Shown one piece after another: positions 1-8,142 of a stretch of 64,000 nt of DNA. Location of the stretch: assembly GCF_017942085.1 (NCBI RefSeq), contig NZ_JAGKSP010000016.1:1-64000 (forward strand), written 5' to 3'. A program made the translations under genes and the position numbers. How positions within the stretch are numbered: the stretch's first letter is position 1; each line of letters opens with the position of its first letter. Source of the stretch: Paenibacillus lignilyticus. GTDB lineage: Bacteria > Bacillota > Bacilli > Paenibacillales > Paenibacillaceae. A model generated the notes under the pieces. That model worked only from the letters and a program-made list of their open reading frames with translations, ran no database searches and was not told the DNA's origin.

Positions 1-103
1 CGAAGGCTTGGCCATTTTTAAGAATTCGCTTGGTAGCTCATTCAAAAAACTAGCTTTGCGAAACGTTCGTTTCGCGATTTATGACCATTTGACTGGTCGC
101 TCA

Positions 104-125
104 TTGTTCAGTTTTCAAAGAACAA
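104..125 (-). promoter_or_regulatory. rRNA leader processing/antitermination element
   Basis: The minus strand carries the core TTTGAAAACTGAAC flanked by short inverted ends TTGTTC/GAACAA. This string is characteristic of Bacillus/Paenibacillus rRNA leaders and spacers, where it takes part in RNase III processing and antitermination. Its place downstream of P1 and P2 supports a 16S leader, but no rRNA sequence is inside the window. Confidence 0.6.
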
Positions 126-158
126 ATTTCATGTTCTGGTTTGTTGACCCAGAATCAG

Positions 159-188
159 ATGATAACATATTTCGAAACATGATTGCAA
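159..188 (-). promoter_or_regulatory. rRNA operon promoter P2 (downstream)
   Basis: On the minus strand TTGCAA (183-188) and TATCAT (159-164) are separated by 18 bases, about 95 bases downstream of P1. Tandem promoters with this spacing are usual for Bacillales rRNA operons. Confidence 0.65.
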
Positions 189-253
189 GCTTTATTTTCA
201 ACTTGTTTTCGTTTCGAGCACCGCGTCCCTGTATCTCTCAGCGGCGGAATTAG

Positions 254-283
254 AATATATCATGGTTCGACATCATATGGCAA
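254..283 (-). promoter_or_regulatory. rRNA operon promoter P1 (upstream)
   Basis: On the minus strand a -35 box TTGCCA (278-283) and a -10 box TATATT (254-259) are separated by 18 bases. It is the first of two promoters in tandem ahead of a typical rRNA leader, so it probably drives an rRNA operon whose 16S gene lies just left of the window. Confidence 0.65.
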
Positions 284-316
284 GTCTTTTTTCGAAATTA
301 TTATAAAAGCCATAAT

Positions 317-341
317 CCGAAGGCGCATGATGCGCCTTCGG
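317..341 (-). terminator. Terminator hairpin after pncB
   Basis: A perfect 11-bp stem (CCGAAGGCGCA with its complement) closes a 3-base loop just past the pncB stop. The T-tract on the minus side is weak. It separates the NAD operon from the rRNA promoters. Confidence 0.6.
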
Positions 342-354
342 GCCTGCTGTAAGA

Positions 355-1797
355 CTATCTATAACGCTGGATAAGATCAAGTTTCAGCTGCCAAGCTTCG
401 ACACTAATATTCACGCGATACATCTCCGGATTCAGCTTGCGAAGGTACTGCGGCCAGAATAACTTTAGCTGTTCCTCATGATAATTCCGAACTCCCTCTA
501 GGGTCGGCATTGCATACACAAGCTCCCCGGCCTTGAATATCGGCCTCAACAGAGGCACCGCATCGTAATCTTCAATGACTTTATGAATATAAGGATGAAG
601 GGGATCAAACAGCTTAATCGCCTCTCCCCGCTTCACGGCTTCTTCATGCCGAAGTGCGATATAATCGCCGTCAGCCATCCCGGTACCTCGATTAATAATG
701 CGGTAGACCTCTTTGATCCCAGGGGTGCTTACTTTCTCGGGATTCCCTGAGATTTTGATAACGGGCACATACGTACCATCGCAACCCTCACGAGCAACGA
801 GCTTATAAACGCCGCCCAGCGAAGGCTGGTCACCTGCCGTTATCAGCTGCGTGCCAACACCCCAGACATCGATACGCGCCCCTTGCGCCTTAAGGTTGAA
901 AATAATATTCTCGTCCAAATCATTCGATGCGATGATCTGAACATAAGGGAATCCCGCTTCATCGAGCATATGTCTCGCACGCTGCGATAGATATGCGAGG
1001 TCGCCGCTGTCGAGGCGAATCGCGTTCATCCGTTTCCCCTGCTGCTCGAGCATGCGGGCGATTTGAATGGCATTCGGTACGCCGCTCTTAAGCGTATCGT
1101 AGGTATCTACCAGCAGCGTTACATGATCCGGAAGCACTTCCGCATATTTGCGAAAGGCTTCCTCTTCGGTCTCGTGCCCCTGAACCCAAGCGTGCGCATG
1201 CGTACCTTTGGTAGGGATACGAAACAACATCCCCGCTCTTAAGTTCGAGGTAGCATGGAAGCCGGCAACATAAGCAGCCCTCGCTCCCCAGATCGAAGCA
1301 TCCGCTTCCTGTGCGCGTCTTGTGCCAAACTCCAGCAGGCCGTCCCCACCGGCAACCTGCTTAATCCGCGAAGCTTTGGTAGCGATCAACGTCTGAAAAT
1401 TAACGAAGTTGAGCATGGCCGTTTCGATTAGCTGCGCCTCGAACACTCTGGCTTCGACGCGAATCAGAGGCTCATTCGGGAAAACGATCGTTCCCTCCGG
1501 AACGGCGTCCAAGTCTCCCGTGAACCGAAATGCACGAAGCTCCTGCAGAAACGTTTCCTCGTAGTTCTCTTCCTGCTCCCTCAAATACGCAATCTCATCA
1601 TCGCCGAATTGCAGACCTTTAATATAATGGATGACCCGCTCGAGCCCGGCAGCAACCGCATAGCCGTTGCCGAACGGAAGCTTGCGGAAAAACAGTTCAA
1701 ATACCGCCTTATCATTTAAGGTGCCGTTCATCCAGTGCGCGTACATCATATTAATCTGATATTTATCCGTATGGAGCGTCAGATTGTCGTAATTCAT
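355..1797 (-). CDS. pncB: Nicotinate phosphoribosyltransferase
   Basis: This cytosolic enzyme joins nicotinate to PRPP, with ATP hydrolysis, to make nicotinate mononucleotide, the entry step of NAD salvage. The protein is 480 residues, normal for the family. It shows the N-terminal LHTDKYQINMMYAHW block, the phosphate-binding region GTRRAQEADA and an IRLDSGDLAYLS segment typical of the type II phosphoribosyltransferase fold. It is the last gene of a leftward run nrtR-pncA-nadE-pncB and starts six bases after the nadE stop, so it is translated from the same message. The downstream hairpin at 317-341 ends the unit. The family call is firm. Confidence 0.95.
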   Translation of the reverse strand: MNYDNLTLHTDKYQINMMYAHWMNGTLNDKAVFELFFRKLPFGNGYAVAAGLERVIHYIKGLQFGDDEIAYLREQEENYEETFLQELRAFRFTGDLDAVPEGTIVFPNEPLIRVEARVFEAQLIETAMLNFVNFQTLIATKASRIKQVAGGDGLLEFGTRRAQEADASIWGARAAYVAGFHATSNLRAGMLFRIPTKGTHAHAWVQGHETEEEAFRKYAEVLPDHVTLLVDTYDTLKSGVPNAIQIARMLEQQGKRMNAIRLDSGDLAYLSQRARHMLDEAGFPYVQIIASNDLDENIIFNLKAQGARIDVWGVGTQLITAGDQPSLGGVYKLVAREGCDGTYVPVIKISGNPEKVSTPGIKEVYRIINRGTGMADGDYIALRHEEAVKRGEAIKLFDPLHPYIHKVIEDYDAVPLLRPIFKAGELVYAMPTLEGVRNYHEEQLKLFWPQYLRKLNPEMYRVNISVEAWQLKLDLIQRYR

Positions 1798-1803
1798 AGA
1801 ACC

Positions 1804-2640
1804 TCATTCCTTCCACCAGTCATCATAAACCGTCACGGGACCGCGGCGTTTATGCTCCGTTAGTTTGTAACGCGCTTCGATTTTGTCGCTTAACTCGATC
1901 GGCAATGTTTTACCCTCTAAATAGTCGTCTAGCTGCTCGTAGGTCATGCCTAATGCAACTTCATCCGGAATTCCCGGCTTCAAATCCTCTAAATCCGCAG
2001 TCGGTTTCTTCGTATATAAGTGAACCGGACAGTTCAATGCTTCTAATAATGCTCTTCCTTGACGCTTATTCAAGCCATAGATTGGCGCCATATCGCAGGC
2101 TCCGTCACCATGCTTCGTGTAAAAACCCGTTATCGCTTCGGCAGCATGATCCGTACCCAGCACGAGCAGCCCATAATGCGCCGCCAAATCGTATTGCGCC
2201 TTCATCCGCTCCCGCGCTTTTACATTCCCTTTATGAAAATCACCCAGCTTATCTCCGGTTGCCGCTTCAAACTGCTCTACGGCCGCATCGACCGCCGGTT
2301 TAATATTGACGACACTCGTACGAGTCGGCCCGATAAATCGGAGCGCGTCCTGGCAATCGTCTTCGTCTTTCTGCACACCATACGGCAATCGGACTGCTAG
2401 GAAGGTAGCTTGGTTCTTGCTGGTTGGATCTGCATTATATTCGTCCACGGCCAGCTGTGCGAGTTTGCCTGCCAATGTGGAATCTTGACCGCCCGATATG
2501 CCAAGAACATATCCTTTAGCCCCTGTATGCTGAAGATAAGCTTTCATAAAACCGACCCTGCGCCGGATTTCTTCCCCCGCATCAATCGTCGGCTTCACCT
2601 GCAAGTGTTCGATAATTTCTTGCTGCTGCTTGTTCACCAT
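1804..2640 (-). CDS. nadE: NAD synthetase, ammonia-dependent
   Basis: This enzyme amidates nicotinate adenine dinucleotide to NAD with ATP and ammonia, the last step of NAD synthesis. It has 278 residues and lacks a glutaminase domain, so it is the NH3-dependent type. The ATP-pyrophosphatase P-loop SGGQDST is clear near residue 50, followed by the [20 protein letters not shown] region that binds the dinucleotide. The ATG is preceded by AAAGGAGAG. It lies between pncA and pncB, which matches the salvage order nicotinamide, nicotinate, NaMN, NAD; the NadD adenylyltransferase step must be encoded elsewhere. Confidence 0.95.
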   Translation of the reverse strand: MVNKQQQEIIEHLQVKPTIDAGEEIRRRVGFMKAYLQHTGAKGYVLGISGGQDSTLAGKLAQLAVDEYNADPTSKNQATFLAVRLPYGVQKDEDDCQDALRFIGPTRTSVVNIKPAVDAAVEQFEAATGDKLGDFHKGNVKARERMKAQYDLAAHYGLLVLGTDHAAEAITGFYTKHGDGACDMAPIYGLNKRQGRALLEALNCPVHLYTKKPTADLEDLKPGIPDEVALGMTYEQLDDYLEGKTLPIELSDKIEARYKLTEHKRRGPVTVYDDWWKE

Positions 2641-2714
2641 AATTCAATCTCTCCTTTATAGAGTCGTGTGATTGTGCCAATTTGTGGGTGATGGAGTGAT
2701 TTATGATTGGGTCA

Positions 2715-3269
2715 TTAGGTGATTGGCTGATCGCCCGCCACTACTTCTGCACCGAGTGAATGCTTGAAATGCCCCAGCGCCCACTCATGCCCCTGCTCAT
2801 TAAAGGTTGCCACGCCATCGGCATGAACGACAATTTGATAGCCTCTATTGTAAGCATCTACCGCCGTATGCAGCACGCAGATGTCCGTACAGACGCCAAC
2901 CAGATGAAGCTCCGTAATCCCTCTCGCCCGCAGCTGCAATTCCAGGTCCGTTCCGCAAAAGGCACTGTATCTCGTTTTGTCCATCCAATAGATACGGTCC
3001 TTCTCCGTCTCATAAACCTCTCGCAGTTTGCCGTAGAGCTCCCGTCCTGCCGTGCCTCGAATGTTGTGCGGAGGAAACAGCTTGTGCTCGGGATGAAGCG
3101 TATCGTGCTCGTCGTGCAAATCTACGGCCATCACAACAAAGTCCCCTTGTTCTGCAAACTGCTTCGTTATCGCTGCGATGCGGCTCTCAATCTCAATTGC
3201 GGGCTGACCAACCGGTAGACGACCGTTCACAAAATCAACCGTGAAATCAATGACAACCAATGCTTTCAT
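2715..3269 (-). CDS. pncA: Nicotinamidase-type isochorismatase-fold hydrolase
   Basis: It probably deamidates nicotinamide to nicotinate, feeding PncB. The cysteine-hydrolase triad is visible as Asp in the N-terminal VVIDFTVDF, Lys in MDKTRYSAF and Cys in VGVCTDICVL; the metal-site segment DLHDEHDTLHPEH also fits nicotinamidases. A GTG lies nine bases upstream in frame, but the AAGGAAGG site is best spaced for ATG at 3269 (or the adjacent ATG at 3272), giving about 184 residues. An NrtR-like operator lies 40 bases upstream. Other amidases share the fold, so the substrate rests on context. Confidence 0.88.
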   Translation of the reverse strand: MKALVVIDFTVDFVNGRLPVGQPAIEIESRIAAITKQFAEQGDFVVMAVDLHDEHDTLHPEHKLFPPHNIRGTAGRELYGKLREVYETEKDRIYWMDKTRYSAFCGTDLELQLRARGITELHLVGVCTDICVLHTAVDAYNRGYQIVVHADGVATFNEQGHEWALGHFKHSLGAEVVAGDQPIT

Positions 3270-3309
3270 CATATCCACCTTCCTTATTTGAATTCATGGA
3301 ATCAAATCA

Positions 3310-3322
3310 TGTCATTGTGACA
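3310..3322. promoter_or_regulatory. Probable NrtR operator upstream of pncA
   Basis: TGTCATTGTGACA is an inverted repeat (TGTCA-N3-TGACA) in the short nrtR-pncA gap. It matches the site at 4168-4180 in both arms and six-base left half. The shared sequence in front of both transcription units supports binding by the encoded NrtR-type regulator; this is inference. Confidence 0.65.
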
Positions 3323-3346
3323 ATATCAACCTTGTAAAAAGAATGC

Positions 3347-4135
3347 CTAGCTGTATATAGACAACTGAGGCACATAATCAGTGAAGCGATAAAGCTGAGC
3401 TGCCCGCTGGGAGTAGCGATTCGACATCTTCAGCTCACCGCGTGAATCCCGGATTTCCTCAATAATGCCTTTGCGGCTTTGCGTCGAAGTAATCTTGCGG
3501 ATAAAGTTGTGTTCCACGAAGTCCGGCACGACCGCCTCAATAACTTGGTACAGCTCGCCGATCGTAAACTCCTCAGGCAGAAACTCTCTGGCAATGGCCG
3601 TTGTGAGCATGCTGCGGCGAATATGACCCAGTGCATCCTGCAAAATCTGCTTATGGTCGAATGCCAGCTCCATCTCCAGTGCCTCCTGCACCGAAAACAA
3701 CCGGACATCCGCAGCATCATCGGCAGCTCTGCGATGCTCAAGCTCCCCTTCGTGCACGAGCGCGCAGAAGGCGTGCGAGATCATCCATCCACGCGGATCC
3801 CGCCCGGGCTCGCTGTAGGCATTGAAATATTCGATATGAACATTGTCGACGCCGGTTTCTTCTTGCAGCTCCCGCTTCGCGCTCTCGAGAATCGTCTCGG
3901 TTTCTTTCGAGAAGCCTCCGGGCAGAGCCCACTGCCCTGCGAAAGGCCAGCTCTTGCGTTGAATGAGCAAGACCTCCAATTGGCGGGTCGGGAGAGACTT
4001 CTTCGCCGTATTGCGATGTGTCGAAGTAATCGTGAATATCACAATGTCCGCAGGCGCACCGTCCGGTGTGCGATAGTTACGCGGGGAATAAGTCAGCTCT
4101 TCGGGCTCATTAGCCTCATCAATAGGTTGGGTCAA
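3347..4135 (-). CDS. nrtR: Nudix-domain transcriptional regulator, NrtR type
   Basis: NrtR proteins are repressors of NAD genes that sense ADP-ribose or related compounds with a nudix-like domain and bind DNA with a C-terminal winged helix. This 262-residue protein has an intact nudix box (G-x5-E-x7-REL-x-EE-x-GV, within residues 75-100) and a C-terminal part of about 85 residues (EEFTIGELYQVIEAV onward) with the helical pattern of the NrtR winged helix. Translation most likely starts at TTG 4135 behind AGGTGATG. The intact nudix box leaves open that it also hydrolyses a substrate. It heads the NAD salvage run and has an operator over its own -10 box, so autoregulation is likely. Confidence 0.85.
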   Translation of the reverse strand: MTQPIDEANEPEELTYSPRNYRTPDGAPADIVIFTITSTHRNTAKKSLPTRQLEVLLIQRKSWPFAGQWALPGGFSKETETILESAKRELQEETGVDNVHIEYFNAYSEPGRDPRGWMISHAFCALVHEGELEHRRAADDAADVRLFSVQEALEMELAFDHKQILQDALGHIRRSMLTTAIAREFLPEEFTIGELYQVIEAVVPDFVEHNFIRKITSTQSRKGIIEEIRDSRGELKMSNRYSQRAAQLYRFTDYVPQLSIYS

Positions 4136-4167
4136 GGTGCATCACCTGCTTTTGTTAATCTTTATAT

Positions 4168-4180
4168 TGTCATTATGACA
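4168..4180. promoter_or_regulatory. Probable NrtR operator upstream of nrtR
   Basis: TGTCATTATGACA is a perfect inverted repeat of six-base arms around one base. It covers the predicted -10 box of the nrtR promoter, the expected place for a repressor site, and resembles the site before pncA. Confidence 0.72.
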
Positions 4181-4199
4181 TTATTAAAGTATTTGTCAA
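4172..4199 (-). promoter_or_regulatory. nrtR promoter
   Basis: On the minus strand a consensus -35 TTGACA (4194-4199) and a -10 CATAAT (4172-4177) are 16 bases apart. The -10 box lies inside the palindromic operator. Confidence 0.65.
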
Positions 4200-4361
4200 G
4201 CGGTTTGTTGTAAATGTTTCCTTGCGGAAGCCCGTTTATTCGTTACACATGGAGACTGAGCCGCTTCTGACTCTGCATGCAATTCCTCAATTGGGCCAAT
4301 TATGATACTATTACGTTTGGCAAAAATCATCATATTCGCTAACATCAGGAGGCCATCGCCG

Positions 4362-5633
4362 TTGTCGAAGATCATTCAAGTCCATGAACGGCCGTCACTC
4401 GCGGCCAGCATTCCGCTTAGCTTGCAGCATTTATTCGCCATGTTTGGCTCCACCGTGCTCGTCCCGATTTTATTCAAAGTAGATCCCGCAACGATTCTGC
4501 TTATGAACGGTATTGGTACCCTGCTCTATCTCATCCTTACGAAATTCAAAATCCCGGCTTATCTGGGATCAAGCTTCGCTTTCCTCTCGCCGGTATTCGT
4601 GGTGCTGCAATCAGAAGGAGGATATTCCGCGGCGCTCGGGGGCTTCATCGCGGTTGGCCTCATCTTCATGCTTGTTTCCTTCATCATTAAACTGGCCGGC
4701 ACACGCTGGATCGATGTCGTATTCCCGCCGGCAGCGATGGGCGCGATTGTTGCCGTTATCGGCCTCGAGCTTGTGCCGACCGCAGCACAGATGGCCGGCC
4801 TCATTGCCAAGCCGGGCTCGCCGGCAGATTGGTCGCCTGATGCGGCTACTATTACGGTATCCCTCGTCACGCTATGTATTGGCGTTGTCGGTTCCGTGCT
4901 GTTCCGCGGATTCATGAAGGTTATTCCGATTCTGATCTCCGTTATCGTCGGGTATGCCCTCGCTACAATCCTTGGGCTGGTGAAAGTAAAAGCGACGCTC
5001 GACGCCGCCGCTTGGTTCAAAGCTCCAACGTTCTACTCGCCGACGTTCGACTGGGCCAGCATCGCGATCATCGCGCCGGCGGCCCTCGTCGTCATCGCCG
5101 AGCATATCGGCCATTTGATCGTAACGGGCAACATTGTCGAGAAGGATTTAACGAAGGATCCCGGCCTCAGCCGATCGCTGCTTGGCAATGGCGTATCAAC
5201 GGTTCTGTCCGGCTTCGTCGGCTCTACACCGAATACGACCTACGGCGAGAATATCGGCGTAATGGCCATCAGCCGTGTATATTCGGCATGGGTTGTCGGC
5301 GGCGCGGCCATTATCGCGATCGTTCTTTCTTTCATCGGCAAGCTGTCCTCCTTGATCCAAACCGTACCCGAGGCCGTCATGGGCGGCGTGTCGCTGCTGC
5401 TCTTCGGCGTTATCGCAGCTTCCGGGATTCGCATGCTGGTTGAAACCAAGGTCGATTACTCCAAACCTGCCAACTTAATGTTAACTACCATCGTGCTGGT
5501 CATCGGACTTAGCGGTGCTGCGCTGAAATGGGGTAATTTTGAGCTCAAAGGAATGGCGCTCGCAACGGTTTCCTCCATAGTGCTCAGCTTGTTCTTGAAG
5601 ATCATTGAAGTCTATAAGCTGGCTGAAGAGTAG
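4362..5633 (+). CDS. uraA: Uracil permease, NCS2 family
   Basis: This integral membrane protein imports uracil, probably with protons. It has the NCS2 features LPLSLQHLFAMFGSTVLVP-like start, the IPAYLGSSFAFLSP segment and a substrate-site region AEHIGHLIVTGNIVEKDL followed by GSTPNTTYGENIGV, all typical of UraA/PyrP. A longer reading frame opens at 4302, but the AGGAGG at 4347-4352 sits nine bases before TTG 4362, giving MSKIIQVHERPS, the usual N-terminus; the mature protein is 423 residues. It stands alone, divergent from nrtR and followed by a strong terminator. No PyrR-type attenuator was recognised upstream. Confidence 0.9.
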   Translation: MSKIIQVHERPSLAASIPLSLQHLFAMFGSTVLVPILFKVDPATILLMNGIGTLLYLILTKFKIPAYLGSSFAFLSPVFVVLQSEGGYSAALGGFIAVGLIFMLVSFIIKLAGTRWIDVVFPPAAMGAIVAVIGLELVPTAAQMAGLIAKPGSPADWSPDAATITVSLVTLCIGVVGSVLFRGFMKVIPILISVIVGYALATILGLVKVKATLDAAAWFKAPTFYSPTFDWASIAIIAPAALVVIAEHIGHLIVTGNIVEKDLTKDPGLSRSLLGNGVSTVLSGFVGSTPNTTYGENIGVMAISRVYSAWVVGGAAIIAIVLSFIGKLSSLIQTVPEAVMGGVSLLLFGVIAASGIRMLVETKVDYSKPANLMLTTIVLVIGLSGAALKWGNFELKGMALATVSSIVLSLFLKIIEVYKLAEE

Positions 5634-5648
5634 AAGCCTGCCTAATCA

Positions 5649-5682
5649 AAGAAGAGGGCGTCCATGCGGACGTCCTCTTCTT
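5649..5682. terminator. Bidirectional terminator between uraA and the acyl-CoA operon
   Basis: A 15-bp stem with one mismatch (AAGAAGAGGGCGTCC, loop ATGC) lies between two convergent genes. The A/T-rich stem ends give a U-tract on either strand. Confidence 0.8.
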
Positions 5683-5709
5683 CACTCCTGTCCGACGGTA
5701 AAGCAGGAG

Positions 5710-6522
5710 CTATTCGCCCGTGAACTGCGGCGGCCGTTTCGCGCGGAAGGCTTCGAGCGCTTCCAGCCGGTCCCTGGTAGGAATAAGCGCTTCATAGGCG
5801 GAGGTTTCGAGGGCAAGGCCTGACGGGAGGTCCAGGTCCAGCCCTTGGTCAATGGCCCGCTTCGCTTGGTACACGGCGAGCGGGGCATTGGCAAGGAGTT
5901 CTTCCGCGGTCGCCGCGCATCGCGATTGCAGTTGTTCTTCGTTCTCCGCGACGTCGGTCAGCAGACCGAGCTTGTGCGCTTGTTCGGCTGTGATCCGCCG
6001 CGCCGTGAGAATCAGCTCTTTGGCTTTGGCCGGGCCGATCAGCCGCGGCAATCGCTGCGTGCCCCCGGCGCCGGGGATGATGCCGAGGCTAACCTCGGTC
6101 AGCCCCAGCCTTGCACTGCTAATGGCGTAGCGGAAATCGCAGCATAACGCCAGCTCCAGTCCGCCGCCGAAGGCGAGGCCGTTGATCTTGGCGATCGTCG
6201 GCTGCGGCAATCGTTCCAGCGCGGCGAACACGGCTTTGCTGCGGATGATTCGCTGCCGAATCTGCAGCGGATCTGTCAGCATGCTTCGCTCCTTCAGATC
6301 CGCGCCGGCGCAGAAGGCACGCCCCTCGCCTTCGAGGATGACGACGCGGACTGTCCGGGTTTCGGAGGCGATGTGATGCAGCTGCTCCTCAAGAGCGATA
6401 AGCATCGCTTCGTTAATCGCATTCAGGCTCTCCGGGCGATTGAGCCGTATCGTGCCGATATGCCCTCGTTGCTCCCATAGAACAGGCGGCTGAGGCTGAG
6501 GCTCCGGTGATTCCGTAGTCAT
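5710..6522 (-). CDS. Enoyl-CoA hydratase/isomerase family protein
   Basis: Crotonase-fold enzyme that probably hydrates an enoyl-CoA in the operon's degradative route. Oxyanion-hole segments are seen in FCAGADLKER and LAFGGGLELALCCDFR, and the catalytic-glutamate region LTEVSLGIIPGAGGTQRLPR is intact. The chosen ATG at 6522 follows AGGGAGG; an upstream in-frame extension would overlap the preceding gene and is arginine-rich, so it was rejected. The result is 270 residues, normal for the family. It is the last gene of the five-gene unit starting at 11060. A methylglutaconyl-CoA hydratase or a geranyl/citronellol-type hydratase are both possible. Confidence 0.88.
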   Translation of the reverse strand: MTTESPEPQPQPPVLWEQRGHIGTIRLNRPESLNAINEAMLIALEEQLHHIASETRTVRVVILEGEGRAFCAGADLKERSMLTDPLQIRQRIIRSKAVFAALERLPQPTIAKINGLAFGGGLELALCCDFRYAISSARLGLTEVSLGIIPGAGGTQRLPRLIGPAKAKELILTARRITAEQAHKLGLLTDVAENEEQLQSRCAATAEELLANAPLAVYQAKRAIDQGLDLDLPSGLALETSAYEALIPTRDRLEALEAFRAKRPPQFTGE

Positions 6523-6562
6523 GGCGATGCCGTCCTCCCTTCTCCTCCTTCTTCCTCTCCCG

Positions 6563-8107
6563 CTAGACCGGATAAACCGGATGCTTCCGCTCTGTGAAGG
6601 TGACGGTTTTTGAACCGTACACCTCAAAACGTTTGATCAGCTCTCTGCGCAAGGAATGGGCCGGAACGATGCCGTCGATGACCATATCCGATGCCAGCTG
6701 GTAGAGATCAATATCCTGGCGGTATTCTTCGCGTTTGGCCGCAATGAATTCGGAGCGCTGCGGCTCTTGCAGCTCCGCAATCTTGTTCGCGTACACGGCG
6801 TTGACCGCGGCTTCCGGTCCCATGACCGCGATTTGAGCCGAGGGCAGCGCCAGGCAGCAATCGGGTTCAAAGGCCGGACCGGCCATGGCGTAAAGGCCGG
6901 CACCGTAAGCTTTGCGCACGATGACGGATATTTTCGGCACCGTCGCTTCGGACACGGCGGCGATCATTTTGGCACCATGCCGAATGATGCCCGCTTGCTC
7001 TACCGCCGTGCCGACCATGAAGCCGGGCACATCGGCGAGAAACAGCAGCGGAATGTGGAACGCGTCACATAAGCTGATGAATTTGGCGGCTTTGTCCGCC
7101 GAGTCGTGGAACAGGATGCCGCCCTTGGTCTTCGGCTGATTCGCGATAATGCCAACCGGTTTGCCGGCTATCCGAGCGAAGCCCGTGATGAGCTCCCTCG
7201 CGAAGAGGCGTTTGATTTCGAAGAACGAATGCTCATCAATGAGGCCGTCGATGAGCGGATACATATCGAATGGGGTATATTGGTTATCCGGAATAATCGA
7301 GTCGAGCGGAACTCTCAGATCGGCAGGGGGACGTGGTTCTTTGGTTGGCGGTTTTTCCGTGAAATTAGGCGGGAAATAGGCTAGGTATTGTCTCGTCAGC
7401 GCGATCGCTTCTCCCTCGCTCTTCGCGAGCACATCTCCGCAGCCCGAAACCGAGCAGTGCATGCGGGCTCCGCCGAGCTGCTCTAACGAAGCTTTCTCCC
7501 CCGTCACCATCTCCACGATGCGCGGGGAACCGAGGTACATGGAGGCATTGCCCTCGACCATGATGACGATATCGCAGAAGGCCGGGATATAGGCGCCGCC
7601 TGCCGCCGATGGCCCAAACAAGAGACATACCTGCGGGATTTTGCCCGACAGCTTCACCTCATTGTAGAAGATGCGCCCTGCGCCTCGCCGCCCCGGATAC
7701 ATGAGCGCTTGATCGGTTATCCGAGCCCCCGCCGAATCGACAAGATAGAGCAGCGGAACTCGCAGCTTATCCGCCGTCTCCTGCATCCGAATGATTTTCT
7801 CCACGGTCCGCGCTCCCCAGGACCCTGCCTTCACCGTGGAATCATTGGCGATGACGCATACGGTTGCACCGTGAATCTTGCCAATGGCGGTGACGACGCC
7901 GTCAGCCGGCAGCCCTGCTTCGTTGCAGCTGGCGAACAAAGCATCCTCGAGCTCGAAGTCCGGATCAAACAGCAGCTTCAAGCGATCGCGCACGAAGAGT
8001 TTGCCTTGCTCCGCATTCTTCGCGTGATATTTGGCGGCGCCGCCCTTCTTGATCTCCTCGATCTGCTCCTGCAGCCGGTCATTCGCCGATTCGTGTTCAG
8101 ATTCCAT
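6563..8107 (-). CDS. Acyl-CoA carboxylase carboxyltransferase subunit
   Basis: The 514-residue protein is the carboxyltransferase (beta) subunit of a biotin-dependent acyl-CoA carboxylase, close to methylcrotonyl/propionyl-CoA types such as Bacillus YngE. It transfers CO2 from carboxybiotin to an acyl-CoA. Both crotonase-like halves are present: FGPSAAGGAYIPAFCD and LGSPRIVEMVTGE in the N-terminal half, and DVPGFMVGTAVEQAGIIRHG and RKAYGAGLYAMAG in the C-terminal half. The ATG follows GAGGGGAG. No biotin carboxylase or biotin carrier gene is adjacent, so the partner subunit must be encoded elsewhere. Substrate (3-methylcrotonyl-, geranyl- or propionyl-CoA) cannot be read from sequence alone. 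Confidence 0.9.
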   Translation of the reverse strand: MESEHESANDRLQEQIEEIKKGGAAKYHAKNAEQGKLFVRDRLKLLFDPDFELEDALFASCNEAGLPADGVVTAIGKIHGATVCVIANDSTVKAGSWGARTVEKIIRMQETADKLRVPLLYLVDSAGARITDQALMYPGRRGAGRIFYNEVKLSGKIPQVCLLFGPSAAGGAYIPAFCDIVIMVEGNASMYLGSPRIVEMVTGEKASLEQLGGARMHCSVSGCGDVLAKSEGEAIALTRQYLAYFPPNFTEKPPTKEPRPPADLRVPLDSIIPDNQYTPFDMYPLIDGLIDEHSFFEIKRLFARELITGFARIAGKPVGIIANQPKTKGGILFHDSADKAAKFISLCDAFHIPLLFLADVPGFMVGTAVEQAGIIRHGAKMIAAVSEATVPKISVIVRKAYGAGLYAMAGPAFEPDCCLALPSAQIAVMGPEAAVNAVYANKIAELQEPQRSEFIAAKREEYRQDIDLYQLASDMVIDGIVPAHSLRRELIKRFEVYGSKTVTFTERKHPVYPV

Positions 8108-8142
8108 AGTTCTCGGTACTCCCCTCTGCTGCTGACTCTGTC

